Origin: Lepus europaeus
Taxonomy: Eukaryota; Chordata; Mammalia; Lagomorpha; Leporidae
Direction of reading: 5' to 3'
NCBI RefSeq assembly: GCF_033115175.1
Contig: NC_084835.1
Location: forward strand, 87,851,948-87,915,947
Length of the DNA: 64,000 bases
Below the pieces are notes generated by a model. That model worked only from the letters and a program-made list of their open reading frames with translations. It had not been told where the DNA came from and did not search any database. Position numbers and translations under genes: made by a program. Of this stretch, positions 45,600 to 57,808 are shown in pieces. The number at the start of each line of letters is the position of its first letter. The first letter of the stretch is position 1.

Positions 45600-46150
45600 A
45601 CTCCTTCCATTGATGTGCCTTTTTCTTTTTGGAGTTCCAAGGTCTAAATAACTGCATAAAACAAATCAAGGGAAAATAGGGCCCAGCTGCCTGTGGCCTT
45701 TGTTGATGAATAGGGCTCTAAGTCAGTCACTCAGCTGTTTTATTACTTGTCTTTAAGGCTGATGAGTCCCAAGCAGACCTGCATCACTGAATTCTCAATA
45801 AAGGGTTAGTGCTTGTCCTGCAGAATAATAAGAACCGCTAATGACACCAATTAAGAGCTGTAAATGTCATTTATACTTGTTTGTTATTTTTCAAATCAAT
45901 AAGGCTGGAAAGACACAGCAGTCTGAGACAATTTAGATTGGAACAGTTTGTGGGGACATTTTAATGGATATATTGCAATTGGGATTCTCGTTCTCCTTTT
46001 GGAGAATTTGTGTCCCTCATTGGGTCAATTCTGATATTTACTTAAAGCAGAACTTATGCTCCAAATAATTAAACAAAAGGGGAAGCTATTAAGGAATTTA
46101 AAAGACAGACCACTCTACACATTTCTAAATTCTGTTCATTAAATTTCTTG
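45600..46150. other. Repeat-free block, candidate conserved noncoding element
   Basis: The block mixes CAGCTG words (CCCAGCTGCC, CTCAGCTGTT) with AATTA words (ACCAATTAAGAGC, AATAATTAAAC) and has no frame or repeat. Enhancer-like composition only; conservation is untested. Confidence 0.3.
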
Positions 46151-46286
46151 TTTGAAAGTGCACACATTTTATGTTAGAAAGAATCTTTAAATAGAATAAG
46201 AATCATTTAACTAAAAATAAAAAATAAATTTAGAAAGAAAGAAAAATATAATAATGCAGATGAGAGCAGCATAGTGTGTGACACTG

Positions 46287-46371
46287 AAAAATTGACATGG
46301 AATATATGCATAGAGTTCTTATTATTTTGCCAAAATTGACATGGAATATGTTTGCAAAGGGCTCTTAAAAT
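46287..46371 (+). repeat. Imperfect tandem duplication, about 45 bp unit
   Basis: AAATTGACATGGAATAT occurs at about 46290 and 46334. It is followed each time by TGCATAGAGTTCTTA- or TTGCAAAGGGCTCTTA-like text. Confidence 0.7.
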
Positions 46372-47095
46372 TCAACAATAGACTTGTATTTGGTTCATTC
46401 ATAAGATTGTGCAAATTATGAATAAGGTGTCTTGCTGAAAATGAAGTAATTGGTCAGAACTCTAGAGATCTTTATTTCCAAAAATGGAACAGGAGTCTCA
46501 TTACCAGCTGGAAGAAATTAGTAAACATTTTCCTGACAAGCTGCAACCAGAGATAGGCAACCCATTTCCCACAAAGTGACAAAGTAATACCAATGATCAT
46601 AAGTAAGGGGACATCTCACCTACCACTGAGAATGCGAATAGTTCACCAAGCTAACTTCCAGCTGTTCTTGTGACTGCATTGCTAAACTTTTCTGTTTTAA
46701 TTTACAATATTGACAAAGATTATAAGAGATGGTGTGTAAAATTTAAAATTACCTTTGCTGATTTGTACCTCTACACTTGTTCTGCTCTCAATAGATTTTC
46801 TACTTTATTTGAAAAGTCACATTTAAGTGGTTAACCTTGTGAAGGGTTATTTTAATTACTTTGAATAGGACACTAAGGTTCCCAAGGAAGAAAAAAATCT
46901 TAAAATACAATTTGGAAGTAATTGCTCAAATAAACAATGACCATTCTGTGTAAGTGTACACACAGCTATAAAACACTATGCTAAATAGTTAACATTTGAT
47001 ACTCTATTGTGGTTGCATAGCACTCATTGTCCAATTTGATTATTTACAATGAGGATAAGGAGCACATTAGAATGATTTTAAAAGTTAAGTTGACT

Positions 47096-47451
47096 GGGGG
47101 ACGGTACTGTGGCATACCGGGATAAGTCGCCCCCTGCAGTGCCAGCATCCTATATGGGCACAGATCTGAGACCCAGCGGCTCTACTTCTGAACCAGCTCT
47201 CTGCTATGGCCTGGGAAAGCAGTAGAAAATGGCCCAAGTCCTCGTGCCCCTGTACCCACGTGGGAGAATTGCAAGAACTCCTGGCTCTCGGCTTCAGATC
47301 AGCTCAGCTCAGGCCATTGTGGCCATTTGGGGAGTGAACCAGTGGATGGAAGACCCCCCCTCCCCCGTCTCTCTGTCTCTCAGTCTCTCTCTCGCTCTGC
47401 CTCTGCCTCTCTGTAACTCTCCCTTTCAAATAAATAGATAAATCTTAAAAA
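47096..47451 (+). mobile_element. C-SINE, the only one between 42398 and 55057
   Basis: GGGGGACGGTACTGTGGCAT head, CTCTCTGCTATGGCCTGGG block and an AAATAAATAGATAAATC tail. AAAAGTTAAGTTGACT (47080-47095) and AAAAGTTTAGCTGACC (47452-47467) are the imperfect duplication. Confidence 0.93.
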
Positions 47452-47638
47452 AAAAGTTTAGCTGACCAATTTATAAAAGCAAACATGCAGCAACACCATG
47501 GGAAGAGTTAGGGTATAGCAAGTATATTCTAAGCATATTTCTATGGTTGATTGTTTGATACACATATTGCTGTCTTTTGTGTTCTGCGTGATGTCATAGC
47601 AAAGAGAAAGGAAAAATAAACCACAAACATAGAAGTGA

Positions 47639-47764
47639 TATTCAGAAAATTCATGGAAAATGCATAGTTTTTATAAAAAAATAAAAGTATACATGGATTT
47701 CAAAAATTTGCTACAAAAAAAACCCTTATCTTTTATTTCCATTTTCCATAAACCTTTTTTAGTA
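47639..47764. mobile_element. Small inverted-repeat element, copy D
   Basis: The left end TTCAGAAAATTCATGGAAAA and the right end ATTTTCCATAAACCTTTTTT are inverted repeats; GGATTTCAAAAATTTGCTAC lies between them. Confidence 0.7.
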
Positions 47765-48287
47765 AACTCATATTTAGGTGTCCGCTTATAGGCTGTTGCC
47801 AAAATTTTTTAATGCAGACTTGATATAAGCTTGACCTTTCCTTCTTTGTCAAGCTTGTCTTTGTTTTGAATAATAACTATCATATCCACAAATGATCTCT
47901 AATTTACTGCCCCATGTGAAGGCCTACTATTGTATTCCATTATGTTTTACCAATTTTCTTATTAAAGCCAAATTTATTTACTCATTCTCCCCCAAATATT
48001 TCACACATTTTTCTCCAGACATTGCTTACAGAGATTGAATCTCTGAAAATTTAAACCTTCACAGACGGCACTGGTTTCAGCCGCTCCATAAGACATTACC
48101 ACAAGACAATTCATTTGCAACCTGTGTTTTCTGATTCATTCATTTATTCAACATTCATACATTTTACTTTGTGTCACATATTGTAGTAAGGTCGGACTTC
48201 TATTATAAAATACTAGTGTTTTTGTTTTGGGTTGATTATATGGCACCTATTATATTTTGCCTGATGTAATGATGATTTGTATATACG

Positions 48288-48410
48288 TTTTATTTCAGCA
48301 TGGCATGGTAAGTTCTTTGAGATGCGGATCCAGTCATTCTTGAATTTGCTACACTGCTACACATGTACCTTCCACATAATAAATGAATGGAAGTGAATGA
48401 AATGTCAAGC
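48288..48410 (+). repeat. L2 3'-end fragment
   Basis: GGTAAGTTCTTTGAGATG, TGCTACACATGTACC and CATAATAAATGAATGG match the L2 tail pattern of 'gtaagctccttgagg ... cacatagtaggtgctcaataaatg'. Confidence 0.6.
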
Positions 48411-50049
48411 TATATACGTGATTCTTAGATAACTAAACTGCTCATTTTGGGAGGGATATTAAGTTAGGAAGCCAGGTCAAAATTTAAATAAAATACTAAG
48501 TTCTTTGGTTTAATTTCTTACCCACTGGTTAACTACATATCACACAAATGAAGTGTTTAGTATATTTTTGTGTCAAATTTGGCGAATCAGCGTATTTCAA
48601 TGAATAAACTGAATCAGAAGACCTTGTGCTGCAATGTGATTTAGTATTTTTTTTAACCACAGGTATGTATTCAAAAGCCACTTTTGGCAATTTCTGAGAG
48701 TGACGGAACTGGAAGCAAAGGTATATAGGAGTCTTCTACTCCATTTGTTCTGTGAATAAAAGGGAACTGAAAATGTATTCTATGGGACCAGTCATTCTCT
48801 GGTGAGCTGTGCAGCAACTTAAACAGAGGGGTATGGTGATGTCTGATAACGCTCAAGGGCATGCAGAAGTAGGTGAATAGAAGGGTCACAAGTAACTCAC
48901 TGCTCTTGGTACCATAGAGTTTCCTCTCTGTGCTTCTTTCTCCTCTTCATTAACTCTCATTTTTTCCTTGCCTGAGGCTCCCTGAACTCACTCTCTCTAT
49001 CCAAAAGAGATCCACCTGAAATCATCAGATAAACTCCCTTGCTCTTGGAATGGAGTTCATTTTTGGCATGATGGGAATGATTCCAAATGATCCATCAATA
49101 TCTGTGGAATGCCAGACCCCTGAAGTTTCTGTGAGACAGAACACTTTAAGGGCAAGATGCCTAAAATGAAAATTAAGCAAATTAGGTGACTTCAATCTTA
49201 ATCACCCTGAGAAAATGTCATTGTAACACAGGGATTCAGGCTAAAAAGACATCTGTTAGATGGTCGCATTTTCTTATTAGTTTTCTAAAGTTTAGATACT
49301 TGCTTCTGCTGCTGATGAAGAATCCAATAAGGCATGATGACCTCAATAGCAGATGGGCATACACTGTTAATATAATTTTCTCTTCAGAAAGAAATTTTCA
49401 ACTGGCTCCCCATATATGGGAAGTCAAAGGGTCGCTAGTAAACATTATTCTCTGTTCAGAGAGGATTTATGTGAGTGTTCCTTTCAGCTATCAAATGTGG
49501 GTCAAAGAGTCCCTCATTTCCTGAAGGAAGTCCTCCTTCAGGGTCAGGAGCTCATAAAACCCTGTATCATGCCATATTGGGGAAGGGTGGCGAAGGGCAG
49601 CTGGCTGGAGAGCACAGGGCTCATCCATGGGGGAACTGTTCCTTGCCATACAGGAATACAGGCTGTTTGGCTGAATTTTTACAAGAAGCCTGCAAGTGGA
49701 TTTATGATGTTTTATCTCCAAATTTTTAAGCATTGGCTTAAAAATATTAACACACTGATAAAAAATAAAACATGGTGGAGAGCCATAGGGAGGACATAGA
49801 CTGCTGGTTTTCATTCTGGGTTTTTCAAAAGCAAACTTGTAGCAGGAGAGAGTCTGTCTTGAAAGCTTGGTCCATTATCATCTTTACTGAATGTCTCAAA
49901 ACCAGAATAATCCCCGTCCCTCCCCCCCTCTACCCACCTGCCTGCAATGTCAGATCAGTTGACCCTCACATGGTCAGTGTCATTGCCCATGAACAAACCA
50001 AAATATTTTTCTCTTCCAACAAGTGCCTTTTTAAATGACATATGAAAAA
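48411..50049. other. Unique sequence, no gene seen
   Basis: Frames on both strands at 49186-49814 reach 112-127 codons but overlap in several frames and show no domain. I treat them as chance. Confidence 0.45.
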
Positions 50050-51050
50050 CTCTCCAATTAATGCCTCTGGTTTTTAATGTTGCCTTTTCCTGGATAAAAT
50101 ATTTAGGCACTACAACAAAAGGAGAATTAGCGTTTACCTGTTTCCAGTGCCTGTTGAGTGGTAAATACCACCTATGTCAATTCTGTATTTAAGTGTTAAA
50201 AGTAATGAGAGTTTTTCAATTGCCATTTATGATTGCAACTAAGAATTTGCTTCTGCATAAGGTTTGCCTATCCTAACTAACTACTCAGTGATTTTTTCTT
50301 ATTCTAATGCCCTTAATTAGATTTATAGACTCTTTACAGTGTTTTATGTTGATGAGGGACTTAGGATACAGCACACTCTAATAAAATATCCCCGCTACCC
50401 AACTTGTGCTTTTGCATGTTTTATTTCAGTGAATAATGAGTCTTAAATAATGTTCTGAATATGTTGTCGAGGATGTTCTAAAGAAATATGGACTGATGAT
50501 CCATCAGGAAACATTAATAAACATACAACCACATGGAATGGGTGACCGAGAGAAAGTGATTCATTAGGCTATAAACTATTAAAGAATTTGGGTCATGAAA
50601 GGCTGGTACAAATAAAATGTATTTAGAAAACAACAGTTATATTCTCATTTTTTAATTTCCTTTCTGTGACTTTTAGCTTGCGTAAATGTTTTAAAATTGA
50701 AGGTAATCATTGTATAACATTCTCAATCCTGGAGCAAAGAAATTTACTCTACATAGTTTCCTTTTCACATGACACAGCCATTTTCATGGTTATAGCTAAT
50801 TAGCTTCCTTTCGACATTAGATACGGAGGATGTTTAAGCAACGTAAACTAGCTGTCATCCAGCGGCATCATAATCAAAATGGCATAAAATTTGCCATAAA
50901 ACCTGCAGCTAATAACATTTATAAGGCACCTTATTACATAAGGATATTGGAGAAGCTCAGACACTGTATATCACAATGCTTCCCTTGGGACTTGGTTCAT
51001 TTTCTTAATGACTGTGTATGGGTTTACTTTAGGAGCTTTTATGCACCTGC
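50050..51050. other. Repeat-free block, candidate conserved noncoding element
   Basis: AT-rich, with AGCTAATTAGCTTCC, CCCTTAATTAGATTTAT and repeated ATAAAACC/CATAAAAT words and a TAAGCAACGTAAACTAGC segment. No repeat, no frame with a domain. Resembles known developmental noncoding elements in composition only. Confidence 0.35.
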
Positions 51051-51289
51051 CTGAGCACAGGGTTCACCCAACCAGGCTGATTAGAACTGAGGAGGAGTTA
51101 GGTCCAACCTAGATCTGTCTAAAAATGAATCAGCAATCTGGCTACCCTTGCTATTCACCAGCTAAGCCTTCTTGCCATTTAATTTCCATGCTGGCTTTAA
51201 TATCCTCTCATGTTTCATTTGAAGATGCTTATACCCTGCTCTCTGCCTGAGAGTCTTGAATCTTATCTTTCCATGCCCTATTCCTGTAG

Positions 51290-51440
51290 CCTTTATGCTT
51301 CCACTCATCCTTCAAAGTTAACCTCAAGCCATATTTCTTCATGGAATATTCACTGTTAGTTCTAACCCACATACCTTTTTACATTTGTGCTTTTATTGTT
51401 TTTGTCTGCCCCACACAATCAATGTGCTTCCATGCCTGTC
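51290..51440 (+). repeat. L2 fragment
   Basis: CCTTCAAAGTTAACCTCAAG, ATTTCTTCATGGAATATTCA and TAACCCACATACCTTTTTAC resemble the L2 'tcagctcaaatgtcacctcctc' region. Confidence 0.5.
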
Positions 51441-51533
51441 TTTTAAAAAGAATGACTACTAATTAATAGCTCAGTCTTATGTTTACACCAGATCATAAAC
51501 ACACAACCTTGGAAGCATGACGAAAGAGAGAGG

Positions 51534-51595
51534 CTTCAAAAAGTCCACAGAAACATTCATTTTCTTTTAATTCTATTTTTCTTTAACACTTTGGA
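51534..51595. mobile_element. Small inverted-repeat element, internally deleted copy E
   Basis: CTTCAAAAAGTCCACAGAAA on the left; TTCTATTTTTCTTTAACACT and TTGGAA on the right. Only about 62 bases remain. Confidence 0.5.
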
Positions 51596-52149
51596 ATTCC
51601 CTTGCATATCACATCTCATGTTGTGTCATTAAATGGTATTTCAGAAATCTTATTTGAGACTTCTTTTACCATCTCGGGATCCATGCAGCATGGTGACCAT
51701 GTTAGATTATTATCCATGTTCCTGTCCACATTTCAGTTTGTTCATGTGATGTCCAGCATGCTGATCTAGTTCCTGCCATTCCACAGTGCTAGATCTTGTT
51801 TTTGGTGGTTATTACATTGCCTTGCATAGAATATCAGCTCAATCAATGGTCACCAGGATGACATGCCACCTGGAAGTTATACTATCAATAGCACCAAGTA
51901 TTTCTGAGGCAGTAAATTCAATAGGAAATATAATCTGCATGTTGACGACTTTTGTATTCTCCCTTAAACTGGATTATCCTTCTCTGGGGTGTAGGGTCAA
52001 CTTTATTATCTGAGCCATCTGTTCTCTCTACTCAGGAGAGTTCCTACATGTCCTATAACTTGGACACTGTCAAATATGATAACCCGTCTAGCTTATTGCC
52101 TATTCATGGGATTTAAGCTTTATGTTATATTCTAGCTAGTTTGCTGATT

Positions 52150-52295
52150 ATTTGTGCCATGTTCAATGCTTGCCTTTCTAACTAAATTATAAACTTCTTA
52201 TGAAGAAAGATGCTGTCATTATGCTTCTTTATCAAAACTTTAATGTGCTCTATAGTCCTAGGCATCTGGTAGGGCTCATGCATTCATTAATGACT
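52150..52295 (+). repeat. L2 3'-end fragment
   Basis: AAATTATAAACTTCTTATGA, CTATAGTCCTAGGCATCTGG and TAGGGCTCATGCATTCATTA follow the L2 tail order. Confidence 0.55.
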
Positions 52296-52382
52296 ATCTT
52301 CCCCAAGTAACTTGTACTTGTATGATTCTAATGCAATGACTCTCTTCCCCAAGTAACTTGTACATGTATGATTCTAATGCAA
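52291..52382 (+). repeat. Tandem duplication, 2 x 46 bp
   Basis: Unit 1 (52291-52336) and unit 2 (52337-52382) differ at only a few bases; both contain TTCCCCAAGTAACTTGTAC and TGTATGATTCTAATGCAA. Confidence 0.92.
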
Positions 52383-54080
52383 TGAAGACATCATTCTATC
52401 ACCTCATAGGACCTGGTTACCCACCACTGGAAGGAGCACCACAGTTGCTGTTTGTAAGATGTACCCCAAATCTAAATTTCTTTTTCTTATTGTGATCTCT
52501 TTCTCCTTTTACTCTAAATTTGATCCTACACATCATTTAATTCTCTGTTTCTAATTTCTTGCTTTGTTCCCAAATCTCCTAGCTCTTTTCTGCTTCTTGG
52601 CTTTTGTATTAATGGGCCATCCTTGTGGTACATTTTCTGTGAATGACTCTGCATTAACATTCTGTGGACCACCCAGCTTATTGCCTTCAATTTTGGAGTC
52701 TTCTATCATACAGACTTCTTTCCCAAATGACCATCTGCAGAAACCATATGCTTTTCCACTCTCATTCTTTTTCATACCATTACCTCCACCAATCCCATGG
52801 TATCTTCTATGCCTTCCCAAACAGATATCTCATTTTAATCCCATGGAAGTATAATAATGTAATACTATATACTATAATGTGATACATTATATATAATATT
52901 GTAAAATATTAAGTAATTTAGTATCTTAAATTCAAATAGCAAGGTAAAATAGGATGGGAAGTTTGGAAAAATTATGATTAATTTCCATACAAATTAATTG
53001 GTGGTAGCATGTATTACAGAATGCCAAAGTATGTCTGTAGCAGGAAAGTACCATCAAAATATTTCCTCTACTTATTAGGGAAGTTGATTTTCATATTATA
53101 TGTTACAGATTATTATAGTGAAAACAATGGACAGCACTGAGAAAAGAGAGTATTATAATACAATAAGAAGACATCAATAATATGTGAAAGACTTGAAACT
53201 TTTCATGATGTGCTCATTCATAGTTTGTTCCATGAAGCTCCTTGAGACTAAGCCACAGAGTAATTGAGATGATTTTAGAAAGGAAATAAGGAAATAGATC
53301 TCTTCATCCTAGAAACCTAACACTGTTCTTTTATTTGCCAAGCAAATGGCCAAAGCAACATAGATGCTATGAACTAAGATGCTAGGGAAGAAAGCTTTCT
53401 TTTCATCAAGCTTCTTTTTGATTTTTTCTTTTTAAATAATTTAAAAATGCATGGTTGGTAGAGTCACATTATATAAGCTGGTAGAGCACATAGTATGTCA
53501 GATAATAAAAATGTTAGAAGGAAGCTAAAACAGGGTTAAGAAATGCCTGTTGTAGTCGAGGTGCACTATGTCGAGAAGAAAGATCAAATAGTTTTCACTG
53601 ATATTGTGCTATTGAGTAGAGAAAGAAGTGGCAAAGCAAACCATGTGAACATCTGGAGAAAGTATACTTTTGGCACAGGAAACATTGAAAGAAAGTGAAA
53701 TATTTTATTCTGTCACTCACATTCAAGGATCCATGTGATACTTATGGTCACAAATTTAATGTGATATTAATTAGCATCATTATGTGTATATGTGTGTGTG
53801 TTTTTTTTTTTACTCTAGGGGTCAGAGTCAGTGGTAATTGGACTTAATCATGTTTAGATTTTTGCCAGATAAAGATAAAGAGAAAGAAATCAGAAATTGA
53901 GAGGGTGTACATAGAAGTAATAATGAAGTAGTAATGAAGGAATAATGAAGACAAATCTAAACTAAAGAAGGAAAGAAATAGAGAAATGGGAAAGGAATGT
54001 GGGACACTGGAAAGGTGGCAGATTCAACAAATTGTAGGTCTGTAGGAACTCAAAGACCTATTAATTATGACAGATAGAAT
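52383..54080. other. Unique sequence, no gene seen
   Basis: Overlapping frames on opposite strands at 52551-52882 (72-96 codons) have no domain. A short TG/T run lies near 53786-53812. Confidence 0.45.
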
Positions 54081-54081
54081 C

Positions 54082-54165
54082 TAATCTGGAAAGATGGGTG
54101 ATGATAGATTTAATCTGGAAAGGTGAGTGATGATAGTGTGTAATCTAGAAAGGTGAGTGATGATC
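54082..54165 (+). repeat. Tandem repeat, 3 x about 30 bp
   Basis: TAATCTGGAAAGATGGGTGA, TAATCTGGAAAGGTGAGTGA and TAATCTAGAAAGGTGAGTGA begin at 54082, 54111 and 54141. Confidence 0.9.
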
Positions 54166-55044
54166 CTAAGAATGGAGTACTTAGAATGGAAGGTAGAGAG
54201 GGAGTGGGTCAATTGTTTTGATAAGGTACAAGATGTCCAAAATGGCTACCAGTAGCAGAAGTAACGAAAAATTCAAGACCTATGCAGAAGGATTGCCAAA
54301 AACCCAGAGGACAGAGTATTGGAGACATCATCCTGGTGGATATGGAAATTATCATGCAGGATGAAATGAAAGGATGGGATGCAATGAGAATGAACCAGGA
54401 ACTAAAATACCCCAGGAATAAAGCAGAATGTTTCCATGAGTTTATTGTTGCCAACAATAATAAGGAAAAGATCCTTTAATCTGAAGGCATGAAATTAGAG
54501 ATGAGAGAAAAAAAAAATGAGAGGACTTTTGGAGAACCAACATCCTTGGGCAAATCAAGGTTTAATTGTGAGCAGAGACTCTCACTCCTACCAGACTCAT
54601 TGCCCTGCTGTTACAACAATTTATATTGCCCCTTTAAATCTTGGTACAAGATCAAAGACAATTTAGCCTACATAGACCATAACTTTAAAGTAATATATGT
54701 GTATATATAGAGAGGATAAATAACAGTAAGAGAATTTAAAAAAAGAAAAATGATTGCACATTGAATTATTATATTTGTAAATGCCCATTCAACATGACCT
54801 CCAAAGTCACAGTGAGAGGTCAGTTGTACTGTGTTGGTGACAGCTTCAAGTGAAGACTGATAAGGGTATTTTTTCTAGACAACTCAAATGACACCAGTAG
54901 TACAACCAGCAGTGAATGATTTACTGGAACAATGACAACTCTTGGTAGAGTTCAAAATAAAAAAAGAGGTATTATAAATACCCAATTTTCACAGTAATTG
55001 CATTTATAGGCATTTTCATACATATTACTCAGAAAAAAATTCTC
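54166..55044. other. Unique sequence, no gene seen
   Basis: A-rich DNA with short frames (65-82 codons) that overlap on opposite strands. No repeat family recognised. Confidence 0.45.
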
Positions 55045-55057
55045 AGTTTAAAATCTT

Positions 55058-55412
55058 TTTTTTTTTTTTTGACAGGCAGAGTGGACAGTGAGAGAGAGAG
55101 ACAGACAGAGAGAAAGGTCTTCCTTTTTCCATTGGTTCACCCTCCAATGGCAGCCGCAGCCGCGCTGTGGCCGGCACACCTCGGTGATTGGAAGGCAGGA
55201 GCCAGGTACTTTTTCCTGCTCTCCCATGGGGTGCAGGGCCCAAGCACTTGGGCCATCCTCCACTGCACTCCCAGGCCATAGCAGAGAGCTGGCCTGGAAG
55301 AGGGGCAACCGGGACAGAATCCGGCACCCTGGCACCCCGACCGGGACTAGAACCCGGTGTGCCGACGCCACAAGGCGGAGGATTAGCCTGTTGAGCCGCG
55401 GCGCTGGCCCGA
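55058..55412 (-). mobile_element. C-SINE, short-tail subfamily, CpG-rich copy
   Basis: T-run, GACAGGCAGAGTGGACAGTG, CCGACCGGGACTAGAACCCG and CCGCGGCGCTGGCCC. AGTTTAAAATCTT is duplicated at 55045-55057 and 55413-55425. It retains many CpGs, so it is probably young. Confidence 0.95.
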
Positions 55413-55425
55413 AGTTTAAAATCTT

Positions 55426-57000
55426 AAATTGAGTTGGTTTCTAGCGTTATGCAATAATAAGCTGCTTCTTCGCTTACAGAAATGTCCACTGGAGCATCCA
55501 AAAATAACATAATAGCAAACAAATCTTTTCTTGTGAAAGATCACCCCCTCATTGCAGACAGTCTAGCTAAAACCCATCGCATTGCAGCATCCCACAATTC
55601 TAGTCATCTTGAATACCAAAAACACTCGCGTATATCTTTGAATACTGTCTCTGATGAGAACAAGATTAAAAATCATTTTAGTTCATACAAAAAAAGAGAA
55701 ACTTAAAGAAAAGTCTGAGACATAAATGAAACTTTGAAATTGTGATCAAGATGACCCACATGGTGATTAAGACATAGGACACTGAGGACAAAAGCTATGT
55801 TTTGAAAACACATAGACACTTTGATGAGTTAAATTTTTCCAAATTTTTAATGATTCAAAAATTGATGTCTGTCTTCTATCCTCTGTGTCATGTGTCATTC
55901 TAAAATGTATAAGATTAAAGGGAAAAGCAAAGAATGCTCGAAGAGTGTTGCTTATTGCTAGCTCCAAAAATAGTAAGAATTCAGAAAGTCTTTGGGGAAG
56001 TCTGTGTACCTGGATTTAGCAGCTTGATATATTGTCTAATGGATATGTCCTCTGTGTGTCTCTTTAATGTGTGTGGGCCTATGCGTGTATGCACATTTGC
56101 ACATCTGTATACTTACTGTAAGCTTAATATAAAGAAAGCTGTCCATTTGTGGTAGGAAGCCTAAAGCCAGTATTTGCATTAAACTGTCCAACCTAGAAGG
56201 TTGGACAGCTTCCAACTAAACAGCAAGAAAACAAATAGAGGATGATGATGGTGGTAATAGTGTTAAAAAAAGATCAGATCTGAGACTGACTTACTATAGT
56301 TGCAAATACTATTTTGAACAAAAAAAAAGTTGATATGATACATTGTTATTCACAGCTGAAACAGAATAACAGAAAACACCCCCCATTCTATCAACATTTA
56401 TCACAACATTTTCATCATCAAAGTCTTTTCAGACTGTAAAATAAATGCAACCTAGTTCTGTCTTTATACATATATCCATATTTTTCTATATATGCACATA
56501 CATTTTGTGTGCTTAGATAAGTGTAGTTAGGTTTTGTTCATCAAACATTTCAGAATATTTTTTCAGATATTTAGCTCTATCTTCTCTTAGCTTTTTAAAA
56601 AAATTTAGTGTAAAGGAAAAGAAAAAAATCCATGTTTTTTATTCATTTACACTTCAATCATCCATGTTGTTTAATATGAGCTATTTGATATTCAAGAGCC
56701 CTTGGGCCTTTTCAAACATGCTTTAGAAAATCTTTTTTTTCTCTCCTCTTATAAGAAGTAGCGTTTTGCCAAAGGCAAACCAGAGTGAATGCCAGGGGAA
56801 CAGGGTGCTACTTTACTCTGAACTTGTGAGTTTTGAGTAATGTCTAAATTGGGGAAAAGAGAACACTTGGTAGCTTGCTATGTGTGCAAACTTGGACACC
56901 TCTGTCTTATGCAGTCACGTATCATTTTTATGATCTGCATTTTCTTAGAATGAAAATTTTAATCTCATTCTAGTAAACAGTGCAGATATAAGATTAGCAT
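55426..57000. other. Unique sequence, no gene seen
   Basis: Short frames only (up to 74 codons at 55482). Contains the self-complementary CCAACCTAGAAGGTTGG at 56189-56205 and no recognised repeat. Confidence 0.45.
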
Positions 57001-57132
57001 GTTTCCTTCCTCTTCCTCTCTCTTCCTCTTCTTCCTTTATTGATTCCTCTTCATTCTCCTCCTACCCTTTACTCTTTCTCCTTTCCTTCCTTCTTCTCTT
57101 CCTCTTCAATTCCCTCTTTCTCCTTTCTTTTT
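57001..57132 (+). repeat. Polypyrimidine low-complexity tract
   Basis: Over 130 bases are nearly all C and T, built of TTCCTCTTCC-like words with few purine interruptions. Confidence 0.9.
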
Positions 57133-57453
57133 TGATGTAAAGAGTCATTAGGTCTGATTGATATTTTCTCTTAGGATCTTTTTCGTTTTGAGAAACAGAG
57201 CAGCATTAAGAGTTACACAATTTGCACTTCTCAACAGTCTCAAGTTTTCTTTTAAATTTCTTACTTATTGACCAAGATTATAGTTAACTCTAGAAATGTG
57301 AGGCTCACTGAATCTGGAGACGGCAATACACATTCTTAAAAATTCTGTGGGGGTGGGGACTTGTGTTACAGCTGTCAAGCCACATCTGGTATCATTTTAG
57401 AGTGCCTGAGTACAAGTTTCAACTCTGTTTTTATTTAAAATGGCTAAAATCCA

Positions 57454-57789
57454 GGGGCCGTCATTGTGGCTTAATGGATTAAGCTGCCACCTGCAATGTT
57501 GGCATTACATATGGGCACTGTCTTGAGTCCCTGACATGCCACTTCCCATCCATCTCCCTGCTAATGCACCAGGAAAGTAGCTGAAGCCCTCCCAAACCCT
57601 TGGGCCCCTGCACCCACATGGGAGACCTGGATGAATCTCCCAACTCGTGGCTTCAGCCTGGCCTAGTCCCAACCACTGTAGCCATTTAGGGAGTGAACCA
57701 GCAGATGGAAGATCTTTCATTTTCTCTCTCCCTTTCTCTCTCTCAGTAACTCTGCCTTTCAAATAAATGAGACAAATGTTAAAAAAAAA
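57454..57789 (+). mobile_element. C-SINE
   Basis: GGGGCCGTCATTGTGGCTTA head and a CAAATAAATGAGACAAATG tail. A 19-base duplication with two mismatches starts TAAAATGG at 57436 and 57790. Confidence 0.94.
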
Positions 57790-57808
57790 TAAAATGGATA
57801 AAACCCAG

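Noticed and set aside
49186-49814. Overlapping 84-127 codon frames on both strands
   Set aside because: Several frames are open at once with no domain, no start context and no repeat or gene neighbour; low stop density by chance is more likely.
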